64,000 nt of DNA from Rostrohypoxylon terebratum. Taxonomy: Eukaryota > Ascomycota > Sordariomycetes > Xylariales > Hypoxylaceae. The notes below the pieces were generated by a model. The model ran no database searches. It was not told the DNA's origin and saw only the letters and a list, made by a program, of their open reading frames with translations. The stretch's first letter is position 1. Every line of letters begins with the position of its first letter. The translations under genes and the position numbers were made by a program. The stretch lies in assembly GCA_022497145.1 (NCBI GenBank), contig MU385921.1, positions 114,456 through 178,455 on the forward strand, given 5' to 3'. Shown here one piece after another: positions 55,111 through 64,000 of the stretch.

Positions 55111-56973
55111 TTAAATCAGGGCCTGACCCATGAACATGCTTTCCCTAACCTCGGCCACGATGTCCTTGCGGTCATGTCTGTCCACCAACACGATTCCTCG
55201 TCCTCTCCTGCCCATCCGGCCTGCGCGACCTAGCCGATGTATGAAATCGATAGTGCTATGAGGAACATCGTATAATATTACGTGACGAACTGCTAGCGTG
55301 TCGATTCCTCGAGAAGCTAAGTCCGTGGCCACGATGACCTTGACGTTGGGTAAAATCCTCCGTCCCTTGCCAGGGTGTGGAATGGCCGGTTTTTTAGCAG
55401 TGACCTTCACTGGCTCGGTAGTCATGAATGACTCTAACATCTCCGACTGTCGGCTCTCGGTTGTGTCCCTGTGGAGTGCAACGGCGTCAATCCCTTTAGT
55501 GACGAGAAAGTTGGCCACTGACTGTGTCTTTTCACGCTCGTTGACAAACACCATGATGTGCTTAACATCTGCCACCTCGGGTTCGGGGCCCTCGTGACGC
55601 GCTCCGTCTTTGCCAATAGACCAAATAGCATCAGCGCAGGCGAGGTCCTTATTGTCTCGGTAAGGGTCCTTTGACACATCGATGGATCCGAGTTGAACAC
55701 GGCGAGGAATGGCATGTAGATTGGGTGTGGTAAGTCGAACCATGTTCGGAAATTCGGAAGACAAGTAGCTTTCGAGTCTCTTAGGTATCGTGGCGGAACA
55801 CAGTATTAGTTGTTTTAAAGATGGCAGAGCGCGATCTAATATAGAGGTTGTCACGGGGGCAAAACTACGGTCGAAGAGAGAGTCGGCTTCGTCGACTACT
55901 AGATGAGAGACCCTAGATAGAATATTAGGGTCGGAGTCCGCCATCGACGCTAGTAGATGAGGTGTTGACACGACGAGGTCGATCCCGGTAGGTCTGTACA
56001 TATTCGCGTTTATGACCACGGCGGAAAAGTTAGCAGAGAAAAGACTGGCTCTGAATTTGATTAGGTGCGACAACTTCTTAGCAACGGCGCCTACTTGGTC
56101 GACCAGCTCGGCCGTTGGCACTAACACAACAACTCTTGGTCTCGCCGTAGTAGGATGGGGATCGAATTCACGGGGTCCTGTATATCCCGGTTCCTTCATC
56201 GCTTGTATCTGCTTGGTGAAGGCATCTTGGTAAGCTGTAATGGTAGGATCGGCCGCTTCAGCCTCCTTGAGAGCATTGATGACAGGTAAAAGGTATGCTA
56301 GAGTTTTACCGGAACCGGTTTCAGCTGCCAGCAAGAATTCTTGCCTTGAGTTGGATTTGCTTGACTGAAAAAATCGCCGGCCTGTATCCTGGCCTAGCAA
56401 AGCTGGAATGGCAAGACGTTGGATCGGGGTAGGCTTTATGTCTACCATACCCTTTAGTGCATCTTGAGATATAGCTTCTTTAACGGAGGGCAGGAGATCG
56501 AAATCATCAAAGGATTGGATCCTTATTATGTTCTCTTTCGTTCTCCTTCTATCGCCGTATGGTATTGTTGCCAGTGCGCCTCTCATTTTCATGGCTTTGA
56601 TCCGTCGGTGGTCCATTTGTTTGTCCGGTTGGCTGCCCCTCTTAACCCAACCCCCGACGTCTCTAGATCTGTCGTTATTATTTCGGAAAGGGTTTCTCGA
56701 TATAGGTTGTCGAATGTTGGCGTATGTCTGGTTCATACCGCCGAATGGACCCTCGCGCCTTGGTCGGGCTGTTGTGCCATCGTGATCCCGAGAATCTCGT
56801 CTCGGGGGACGTGCGACGCGGTCAGACAGTACCATTCTGGAGGGGCGAGTTTTCGGTCCTCCGGCGTAAAATCTTTGATTTGCCCATGTTCGAGAGATAA
56901 TTGGGAGAATTGGTCGTATCTTGCTCGCGAATTGACATGCCGGACATATAGTTGCCGACAAGAAGGAACGCAT
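55111..56973 (-). CDS. MRH4: Mitochondrial DEAD-box RNA helicase MRH4
   Basis: ATP-dependent helicase needed for assembly of the large mitochondrial ribosomal subunit. The 620-residue intronless protein starts with an Arg-rich presequence (MRSFLSATICPACQF...). Motifs in order: PTPIQRLAIP (Q motif, 181-190), AAETGSGKT (I, 216-224), PTAELVDQV (Ia), VDEADSLFD (II, DEAD at 361-364), SAT (III, 393-395), IMVFVNERE (IV), VIVATDLASRGIDTL (V) and HRLGRAGRMGRRG (VI). The long basic linker between presequence and Q motif and the C-terminus IVLVDRHDRKDIVAEV fit MRH4 rather than other DEAD proteins. All catalytic residues are intact. Confidence 0.94.
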   Translation of the reverse strand: MRSFLSATICPACQFASKIRPILPIISRTWANQRFYAGGPKTRPSRMVLSDRVARPPRRDSRDHDGTTARPRREGPFGGMNQTYANIRQPISRNPFRNNNDRSRDVGGWVKRGSQPDKQMDHRRIKAMKMRGALATIPYGDRRRTKENIIRIQSFDDFDLLPSVKEAISQDALKGMVDIKPTPIQRLAIPALLGQDTGRRFFQSSKSNSRQEFLLAAETGSGKTLAYLLPVINALKEAEAADPTITAYQDAFTKQIQAMKEPGYTGPREFDPHPTTARPRVVVLVPTAELVDQVGAVAKKLSHLIKFRASLFSANFSAVVINANMYRPTGIDLVVSTPHLLASMADSDPNILSRVSHLVVDEADSLFDRSFAPVTTSILDRALPSLKQLILCSATIPKRLESYLSSEFPNMVRLTTPNLHAIPRRVQLGSIDVSKDPYRDNKDLACADAIWSIGKDGARHEGPEPEVADVKHIMVFVNEREKTQSVANFLVTKGIDAVALHRDTTESRQSEMLESFMTTEPVKVTAKKPAIPHPGKGRRILPNVKVIVATDLASRGIDTLAVRHVILYDVPHSTIDFIHRLGRAGRMGRRGRGIVLVDRHDRKDIVAEVRESMFMGQALI

Positions 56974-58089
56974 TTCCGTGTTTTCAACGCCGCGGGTATG
57001 TTGGTATCATGTAAAAAATTGTTCAAAAAAATCAAGAATTGGAATTTCGCAAAATTTCTATCTTTCTTGCGCTATCGATAACAGATAAGATTTTGACTGG
57101 ACCCACCGTTGACGGGGACATATGGACATGACATGACATGTGACATGATGTCTTCCATTTCCCAAAGAGGTAATCTTCCAGATGTGATATCCACAAGTGG
57201 ATCCATGGATGTCTTACTTAAAGTTATTAGCACTACGTATGCGTGTATTTTCACTATTTCCCCCTGTAAATATAGATGGTGAGCTAATATACCTTATTTG
57301 GACCTGGACGTAACTGCCACATACCTCCAGGGCTACATTACCTCCAGCTACCTAATACCTGGGACCAAACACTTGCCATTTCAGGACTATCCGGGGGTTT
57401 TCTAACCAATCGGATCGAAATCTTGTAGTAGCTTATTCGGCTTTCCGGGGCGATAATATAGTGTGGATGCTCTACAACTAGGTAGGTATGACAGTATGGG
57501 TATGTATCATTATCTTCGCGAAAAATCATCGTCATCATGAAGACTAGGGGATAACTCTTCTTTCCTTACTCAATTCCTCACTTACCTCCGACATTCCAAG
57601 TTATCAAAATAAATGAGCTGAGATACTGCTCTGCTAACTAGAGCTGCTAGAGGGATTCATTCGCCTGCTGCTTGAAAATCCAGTGAGTGGTAACGCTATA
57701 ATTATAGCACACTCATCCATTATCCCATGCCCCGCATTGCTTAACTTTTGGAAGTCTTAGGACCTAGGACCTAGGTACTAGGTAAGTAGGCACATGTGCA
57801 CCTACGAGGCACGTACCTATCCATAGATTGCAACTAAAATTGGTCATAGATAACTGCAAATCTGTCCATATATTTTCTATCAGTAATTGGAAGCTTCTTC
57901 ATCAAATATTATCATTTCAGTCACTATCACAATTCATCAAAACAAAAAGTTAAGCTCTGAGCTAATTGTACGTGTGTAGGTTAGAGGTTTCCCCAATATC
58001 GACGCTTCAGCATACTCGGGATCATACGTGATTTTCATTCAAATATCAACCTGCATATACCTATGAGTCTAAGCTATAGAGTACGATAG
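56974..58089. other. Intergenic, MRH4 promoter and neighbour 3' UTR
   Basis: About 1.1 kb. It has a CATGACATGACATG repeat at 57125-57148 and a CCTAGGACCTAGGTACTAGGTA cluster at about 57760-57785. No gene-like frame. Confidence 0.5.
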
Positions 58090-60459
58090 TCAATATCTCG
58101 AGTGGTTGAATGTGTGATCTCGGTCTCCCGCCAGTGCTCGGATGTCTTTCTCTGGGACCAGGGTCAGCGCTGTTGCTGTCAATCCTTCGTTGGACGTACT
58201 CCGGGACGGGGTAAAGGCAAAGATGTAGTCACTCTTTTTCTCCGAATCTTTCTCGAAGAATTCGGTGACATCTAATGTTCTCAGCCCTTGTATCTTCACA
58301 TCGTTCAGTGATATCATGCTTTTGGCTATTTGTGGCTCGTCTCGCTTGAAGAAAACGACGTTGCATAGCCAGCTCTGCGACAAGGTCTGGCGGACGAAAT
58401 TAATCTCCTCGTTGACGAGCATCATATCCTGGAATACGTCCTCACATACTTGAATCCCATTCATTCTTTCGAGCACAATGACCTTCTCTAGGATATGATG
58501 GAATGCGCCAGGTTCGATAACGGCAGCTTCTTCGTTCAGCGTTCCACGTAGATTTCGGTCTTCCATGTTTAGAAACAGCCCTAGGGCTATCCAAACGCCC
58601 CCCTCGTATTTCCGACTGCCTACCACTTTACATTTATCTAGGACCGCTTTAGATATGGGTCGGTCGAACTCGAACCCGGTCTCAGTTCCTGGCTCCAGAG
58701 TATCTGTAGCCATTCTTAAAATCTTGGGGATGTTGGCATCTATGAGCAAAGCTACTCGAATCATCACGCGTTTCGTCTGCTCGCACCGAGCGTGCTGGAT
58801 TCTTGCTAGAAATGATGCTAGTGGGACGTCTTTGCCCTTATTGAAGGGTGAGTCGAGGAACTGCAACGTTCGTGCAGTCTGTGGTCCGTTCCAGTGCGGC
58901 ACCCGGATTATATCCTGCGAGAGACCGCCAGCGGGTCTTCGTAGGCAACCCATCTCCACTAACCTGCGCCACATATCTTGTATTCTTCTCTTGTCTAACG
59001 TTGGGGGTAAGAATTCCGGACCGCTTACCGGGGCGCAGACCTTGAGCGACAAGATCATCAATTCGCTTCCGTACGCGGGGGCGTTTGAAATTGGAGGTAT
59101 TTCTATGGGCTTGGGCTTTTCCTCTCCCCTTTCCCCGCATATGATGACCAGACAAAATTGTAGGCTACGCGTGAGGATATAGTAGTTATCAATGCACGTT
59201 TTCATCTGGTATGATTGCGCCTTTAGGATATCCATTCTCGATACAGGTTGCTCTTGATAACTAATCTCGCCATTAGACTCGTCGAATACGTAATCGGGGG
59301 GAGGATTTCCATAGGAAACAATTGCCGCGACCCCGGGAAGGTATAATACGGTAGGGAGCTTGAAGCTCACAACTACTATCTTTGGATAAGTGTCTACCAT
59401 CGCTTCGAGCCAAGTTCCCAGATCTTGCGCACCACCACCGATGCGATATACCTTGACTTCAGTATAGTAGTCGAAGAATCCCTCGAACTTGAATTCCTCG
59501 TCGGTTTGAACAACTATGGCTGGGCCTACCAAACCTGTCTCCTGAGGATCATCCATTAGGGCGCGCACGTCTAAAACATCCACAAATTTCTCCGCCTTCC
59601 TTTTCAACGTCTCGGTCTCGGCAACCCTAGCTCGGAACCACATCGAGGCTTGATCGAAGGCAGCCATCTCGTTGGTTCTTCTTCGGCCGAGAAAAGTATC
59701 CTCGCCCAGTTCCCTGAACCAGTTAGTGAAGTCTGCCGTCTCCACATATTGATACCGTAACCCTTGTGGCGGCGAGTCTACTCTAAATGGGGAATTTGAG
59801 AGAGGCGGGATATCCTGTATTGTAGAGGGAATCAAGATGTGGTGGCAGGCTGTGCCGAGACCCCGAGCTAAGAGATCGTGGAGTGGCGGGCGGGAAAATG
59901 GGGCCATCGTGATAAGTGTGAGTTCTTGCTGTGTGCGTGGGGTGTACATCCTACGGTCGTAGCACCATCGCGCCAGCTCAGTAAAGAGAAGTTCTCCATC
60001 GGCGGTAGGCAAAAGTTCCAAATCTAACAGCAACACAATGGACCTCTCTTGCATGTTAGGATTCTCCAAGAGAAGTTTGCGAAAATCAGTCATTGTTGCG
60101 ATGTGAAGTCTAGGTTTGTGATATTTTGTGCCTAGCCCGAGGCTAACGTTTCCTTTCAATGTCGTATACGGGCTAGCTTTCGAGCAAAAGTATGCGTATA
60201 GCGTGAAGACCTCGAGATCAAATGATGGTACGTATATCATTATCGGGTTGAATTTTGAGTATCGCGTCTTCCTCCAAATATATTCTAACATCCCCGTGCT
60301 CTTCCCGGATCCGTGCGGTCCTTCGACATGAGCTAATCGCATAGCAGAGGATTGGTTGGTTGTAAGGAATTGCCCTAGTTTGCCTCTGGCGCTCTCCCAG
60401 CAAGCTCGAGGCAAAGATTTCGGGGCCTCAATTCCTGTGGGATTATGGTGCGGCGGCAT
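58090..60459 (-). CDS. Degenerate DEAH-helicase-like P-loop protein (function unknown)
   Basis: A 789-residue intronless protein. Residues 47-55 are an intact Walker A, GPHGSGKST, after a short N-terminal leader. The first RecA-like part continues with IMIYVPSFDLEVFTLYAY and HIATMTDFRKLLLENP. The motif II position reads LLLDLELL (143-150) instead of DExH. The second RecA-like part has IVVQTDEEFKFEGFFDYY, KIVVVSFKLPTVLYLPGV and AAIVSYGNPPPDYVFDE, then PVSRMDILKAQ. In DEAH helicases this place has the T-x-IPGV...PISKASAxQRxGRAGR motif VI, here lacking the arginine fingers. The second half resembles the winged-helix/ratchet region (QDMWRRLVEMGCLRRPAGG). It probably binds ATP but may not unwind. 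The family is not one I can name, and the DEAH origin is inference. Confidence 0.7.
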   Translation of the reverse strand: MPPHHNPTGIEAPKSLPRACWESARGKLGQFLTTNQSSAMRLAHVEGPHGSGKSTGMLEYIWRKTRYSKFNPIMIYVPSFDLEVFTLYAYFCSKASPYTTLKGNVSLGLGTKYHKPRLHIATMTDFRKLLLENPNMQERSIVLLLDLELLPTADGELLFTELARWCYDRRMYTPRTQQELTLITMAPFSRPPLHDLLARGLGTACHHILIPSTIQDIPPLSNSPFRVDSPPQGLRYQYVETADFTNWFRELGEDTFLGRRRTNEMAAFDQASMWFRARVAETETLKRKAEKFVDVLDVRALMDDPQETGLVGPAIVVQTDEEFKFEGFFDYYTEVKVYRIGGGAQDLGTWLEAMVDTYPKIVVVSFKLPTVLYLPGVAAIVSYGNPPPDYVFDESNGEISYQEQPVSRMDILKAQSYQMKTCIDNYYILTRSLQFCLVIICGERGEEKPKPIEIPPISNAPAYGSELMILSLKVCAPVSGPEFLPPTLDKRRIQDMWRRLVEMGCLRRPAGGLSQDIIRVPHWNGPQTARTLQFLDSPFNKGKDVPLASFLARIQHARCEQTKRVMIRVALLIDANIPKILRMATDTLEPGTETGFEFDRPISKAVLDKCKVVGSRKYEGGVWIALGLFLNMEDRNLRGTLNEEAAVIEPGAFHHILEKVIVLERMNGIQVCEDVFQDMMLVNEEINFVRQTLSQSWLCNVVFFKRDEPQIAKSMISLNDVKIQGLRTLDVTEFFEKDSEKKSDYIFAFTPSRSTSNEGLTATALTLVPEKDIRALAGDRDHTFNHSRY

Positions 60460-61800
60460 GGTTATTCAGGTTCCGGGGAGCGGCGATGGAAAAAATATCG
60501 AAAAACGAGTAACGATATACATTCCTGAACAACTTGGAAATGCAAACGAAACAATTTTCACTGCGGAGGCTTAAGTTGATTTTTTGTTTTTCTGTTTTTC
60601 GTTGTGTTAAGTGCATTTAGAAAATTGGAACGTTGTAGGCGATGAGTTCTAGGAATGGATCCACTACTAGGTAGGTTAGAATCTAGATGCTAGCACAGTA
60701 TCAATTAGATTCCAAGGTTGTTCTCACGCTGGCTTTTGGGCAAGAGCAGTAGGAGCCTACTTCGTTATAAGGTAGGCCCTTCCATAACTCATATCCATTG
60801 AGAAACTACAATCGACTGCCGGTACCTGCCAAGCAGATATCGCTATGCACCATTGCACCTTTGGTCCTTTGTAGGTATCGGACTTACCGGAGTAAAGACG
60901 GTTAGTGACCTTTTGACCAAAACTTCAAAAGGGTTTCCTTGGAGAATTGGTATCAGTACTGGGTAGGTGCTTATGTAACTAACTTGATCGCTGTCATCGT
61001 CTTGAGATCAACGCTTCCGTGCCGATACTGATGAAGCGGGATGTGTGGACCCATCCAGGTCGAAAACGGCCCCACAGCGGAATACAATAGCGAGCCTGCG
61101 AGCCTGTCCTATCACTAAACTTGAACGGGTATAGCTCAAAGAGTACTACGATTAGTGATAAAATCCGACGATTCTCCTAATCTCCGAAATGAAATAGGTC
61201 TTATTGCTTACGTCAAGGCACGTGACAAAAGCCCTCGCGTCTGCTCGCGCTAAGGTGTCGAAATACTCTAGATTCTAGGTAAACTCTAGACTCTAGACTC
61301 TAGTGCACCTAGTCTCTCCAGGAGTTGAGTAAAATCTGGATGGATCGATTGAGCGGAGTCATGGCTTTCAAGATTTATAAGCGACAGTTGCAAACTATCC
61401 GAGCAATCCGATCTTCCACTCATCTAATGTTGTATTGTAGAATCGAAACAGCGCCTATTAGGGCTATCTTTTCACGATCGCGTTTGTCAGCAAAAAGCTA
61501 GAATGCACTGCCAAAATCCTTGCCGAAACCCACGTCGTCTCGAGTCGTTGAAAAAAACGTCATATACCTACCTATATCAACCATACTAGACTTATTATAG
61601 ATTAGTCTTCGCGGACCGCCCCGCCTTCAGACGAGCTCATGCTAGCTCATACCTTGCTTGAAGTTAGTGCGGATGATAGCATAAATACTGGAGAGAATCT
61701 GTCTGTTTTCTCTCATCATGTCGCAGGCATCTATATTTATATTAAGTTCCATACTCTATCGTCTCAGCATTACCTCGGAAACTTTGACCTTTTCATAGAA
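60460..61800. other. Divergent promoter region with ACTCTAG repeat
   Basis: About 1.34 kb between the minus-strand P-loop gene and the MDR gene. It holds three ACTCTAG units at 61283-61303. No coding frame with features. Confidence 0.5.
61283..61303. repeat. Heptamer tandem repeat, ACTCTAG x3
   Basis: Three exact units, flanked by further CTAG-containing sequence (61266-61320). Confidence 0.85.
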
Positions 61801-62926
61801 ATGTCTTCTCAAAAAGCTGTTGTGATCCAAGCCCAGGGAGTTGGTGCGGTGATTCCGAATGCCCCCATTCCTAAACTTCGCCCGGGCTTTGTTAAGGTTA
61901 AGACAGTCTCTGTGGCTCTCAATCCTACCGACTGGAAGCACATCGAAAAGTTCGGACCTCCTGGCTGCATAGTTGGATGCGACTATGCCGGTATCGTCGA
62001 GGAGATTGGACCGGATGTCACGAAGCCGATCAAGGTCGGCGATAGGATTGCTGGCATGGTTCACGGCGGTAAGTTGTTGCTGGATAGGGGAATAGTCATA
62101 GACGAGGAAAATGAGATATTTCATCAGATAGTCATGTGCTGACCCATCTTTAATAGGAAATACTAACAGACCCGAAGAAGGGGCATTTGCTGAGCACATT
62201 GTGGCTAATCCCAGCCTTGCGATCAAAGTTCCTGACAACCTACCAATGGAGGAAGCAGCCACGTTAGGTGTCGGCGTCACCACGGCCGGTCAAGGGCTTT
62301 ACCAATCATTAGGCCTCCCCTGGCCCAGCGCGCCGACCGAGAAACCGTTCCCAATCCTGATTTACGGGGGCAGTACAGCTACCGGCACGCTAGCGATCCA
62401 ATACGCGAAGCTGTCCGGTCTCCAAGTCGTCACGACTTGTTCGCCGCGTAACTTTGATCTTGTCAAGAGCCTCGGCGCGGACCACGTTTTCGATTACAAC
62501 TCGCCAACAGTAGGAGCCGACATCCTCAAGGTTACCAATGGTGAGATCGCTCATGTGTTCGATTGCATTTCGGAACACTCTTCTCCTGCGATATCAGCCC
62601 AAGCCATTGGCCCTAAGGGAGGGAAGTATAGTGCTCTTCTCAAAGTCGAAAACTTCCCTCGTAGTGATGTCACCACCGCCATGACTCTGGGTTACGTCGC
62701 TGTTGGCGAGCCATTTACCAAATTTGGCGTAGATTGGAAGCCCACCGCCGCTGATTTTGAGTTCGCTTCAAAGTTCTGGAGTGTTACCGAAGATCTGATC
62801 GCTCAGGGTAAACTAAAAGTGCATCCGATCAGTCTCCGTGAAGGTGGCCTAGATAGGATCCTCACTGGTCTAGAGGAATTGAAGCAAAATAAAGTCAGCG
62901 GCAAGAAGTTGGTATACAAGATATAA
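61801..62926 (+). CDS. MDR family oxidoreductase, trans-enoyl-reductase / ToxD-like
   Basis: Two exons, 61801-62068 and 62157-62926, give 345 residues. The protein has the GroES-like start typical of stand-alone fungal enoyl reductases (LovC/ToxD group): VIQAQGVGAVIPNAPIP, VALNPTDWKHIEKFGPPG, then GCDYAGIVEEIG. The nucleotide-binding half has ILIYGGSTATGTLAIQYAKL and LGADHVFDYNSP; the PTEKPFP preceding strand is usual for this group. Zinc ligands are absent. It probably uses NADPH to reduce an enone. No polyketide synthase or other biosynthetic gene lies in the window, so it may be a general detoxifying reductase rather than a cluster enzyme. The in-frame TTG at 61639 is upstream; ATG at 61801 is the natural start. 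The intron is 88 nt (GTAAGT...AATAG). Confidence 0.92.
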
Positions 62927-63493
62927 TATTAAATAGGTACCTATTGAATACCTATAATTAATTATATGCATACCTACTACCTAGGTACCTAGTTACGCAT
63001 CCGCAATAGTACCTAACAGAAGCGCTCTAAATTTCATTGTGGCAGTTGACAACAGACAGTAGGTACATGAAACCACCAAAGGGTGCATCCAATTGGACGC
63101 TAGAAAAGTCCCATTGTTACATGCCACTTCAGGAGATAGTAAGCCATATATTACATAATAGAATGTGTGCGGACACGGATTACAAACTTGCAAGTTTCAA
63201 ATCATTACGTAAGTAACTTGATCAGTCATCTTGTGTAACGCTGATGTAATTATGTGCTTAAGCCTCAAGTTAAATTTTTTCAGATTCCAATTGAAATCTT
63301 GAAACTTGCAGAATACAACATCTTTTACTCCTTTTTCAAGGACATTAAACTCGGTTACTTTGTGCCTTAATTATCTCAATTAATTGGTTCGATTACTCAC
63401 TATTTACTTATGCTATATCATATGTCATTTTATGCTTTAAAATACCTTTCGCCTATCCACAGCGCGGTAAACCCGTTGCATACCGTATGGTCC
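62927..63493. other. AT-rich intergenic sequence left of the MITE
   Basis: About 570 bp, AT-rich, starting with AATAGGTACCTA and CTACCTAGGTACCTAG motifs at 62930-62990. No coding frame. Confidence 0.5.
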
Positions 63494-63548
63494 TACCGCC
63501 TTTTCTTGAATATTTGAGCACTTGGCGGAACCACTTTTTTATACGCTA
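63494..63548 (+). repeat. Left terminal inverted repeat of the MITE
   Basis: Pairs with 63812-63866; mismatches at two positions only. Includes the target TA. Confidence 0.85.
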
Positions 63549-63811
63549 GACCCAATCTTGTGACACTATACCATATTCAACTGGAGGCTCTAGCAATTTT
63601 TCTATTAAAATAGAGATATTTTCGACATTTTTAATAACGATAAATCTCGTAAAATTTTAAAAATTTTGAAAGTTTTTCTTTATAAAAACCAGATTATCGG
63701 TATTCTTAAAAAAATTTTATCCTATTTTTTACCCATTATTTAAAATTATAAAAAAATAAACAAAGTTATAAGTCGTTGATATTATCCTAGTACCAGATCC
63801 CTTAGAATGGT

Positions 63812-63866
63812 TAGCGTATAAAAAAGAGGTTCCGCCAAGTGCTCAAATATTCGAGAAAAGGCGGTA
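63812..63866 (-). repeat. Right terminal inverted repeat of the MITE
   Basis: Reverse complement of the left repeat with two mismatches. Confidence 0.85.
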
Positions 63867-64000
63867 TGTAGGATAATATTACGTAGGTAACTTTTGACAA
63901 TACCATATGATGTGACGAACCTATACTTAGGCTTAGTAAGTATAGCTTCATAAGGGGGTCTTGATTTTAAGGTAACAGTAATCGTAGAGGTCAAGTGTAA

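Larger units (their letters stand above)
63494..63866. mobile_element. MITE with 55-bp terminal inverted repeats
   Basis: The stretch 63494-63548 is the reverse complement of 63812-63866 at 53 of 55 positions. The ends read TACCGCC ... GGCGGTA, so the element may be CCGCC...GGCGG inside a TA target duplication, as for Tc1/mariner-like elements. Similarity stops at the TA on both sides. The 263-bp interior is about 80% AT, holds no ORF, and looks decayed, so it is a non-autonomous element. The family is not recognised. Confidence 0.82.

Noticed and set aside
61801..62926. Part of a polyketide biosynthetic cluster
   Set aside because: The protein resembles trans-acting enoyl reductases, but no synthase, P450, methyltransferase or regulator is found in the neighbouring sequence.
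1..64000. tRNA, rRNA, CRISPR or prokaryote-like operon signals
   Set aside because: A by-eye scan for B boxes and regular direct repeats with unique spacers found none; this is a nuclear fungal segment, so CRISPR arrays are not expected. A tRNAscan run would be the proper check.

Overview
The window is nuclear DNA of a filamentous ascomycete (Pezizomycotina, most likely a Sordariomycete). Genes are monocistronic and carry short introns (about 45-140 nt) with GT...AG ends and CTAAC/CTAAT-like branch sites. Mitochondrial-type presequences, fungal-only families and long gene-poor spacers rich in simple repeats fit the same picture. I assembled gene models by joining open frames at splice sites; identities come from motif recognition, with no database search.

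Left part (1-13 kb): a 5' fragment of an unidentified gene runs off the left edge (minus), then EFG1 (rRNA processing, minus) and a zinc-free MDR reductase (minus) that diverges from SEA4/Mio, a five-exon SEA/GATOR2 subunit (plus). Two long, mostly disordered minus-strand proteins follow: one with a helical C-terminus, one ending in a six-cysteine zinc module. After a repeat-rich desert (12.8-16.7 kb) comes an MFS transporter (plus).

Middle (19-41 kb): 6-phosphogluconolactonase, a HAD phosphatase of the PHO13 type, a GC-rich phytanoyl-CoA-dioxygenase-like gene, dihydrofolate reductase, the complex III assembly chaperone CBP3, the mitochondrial 3-oxoacyl-ACP synthase CEM1, an eight-exon OPT transporter, a glycogen-binding-domain protein whose spliced form ends in a membrane anchor, and IWR1 (RNA polymerase II import).

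Right part (43-64 kb): a Myb-like protein, the TFIIIC tau55 subunit TFC7, a small secreted Ala/Lys/His-rich protein with KR-flanked HHAGQK repeats, the mitochondrial DEAD-box helicase MRH4, a large protein resembling a degenerate DEAH helicase, an enoyl-reductase-like MDR enzyme, and at the right end a 373-bp element with 55-bp terminal inverted repeats bounded by TA (a MITE).

Most genes are housekeeping and do not form a pathway cluster, although CBP3, CEM1 and MRH4 all act in mitochondria. The least explained items are the repeat-bearing secreted protein, the degenerate helicase-like ATPase, the putative tail-anchored glycogen-binding protein and the MITE. No tRNA, rRNA, CRISPR array or biosynthetic cluster could be supported.
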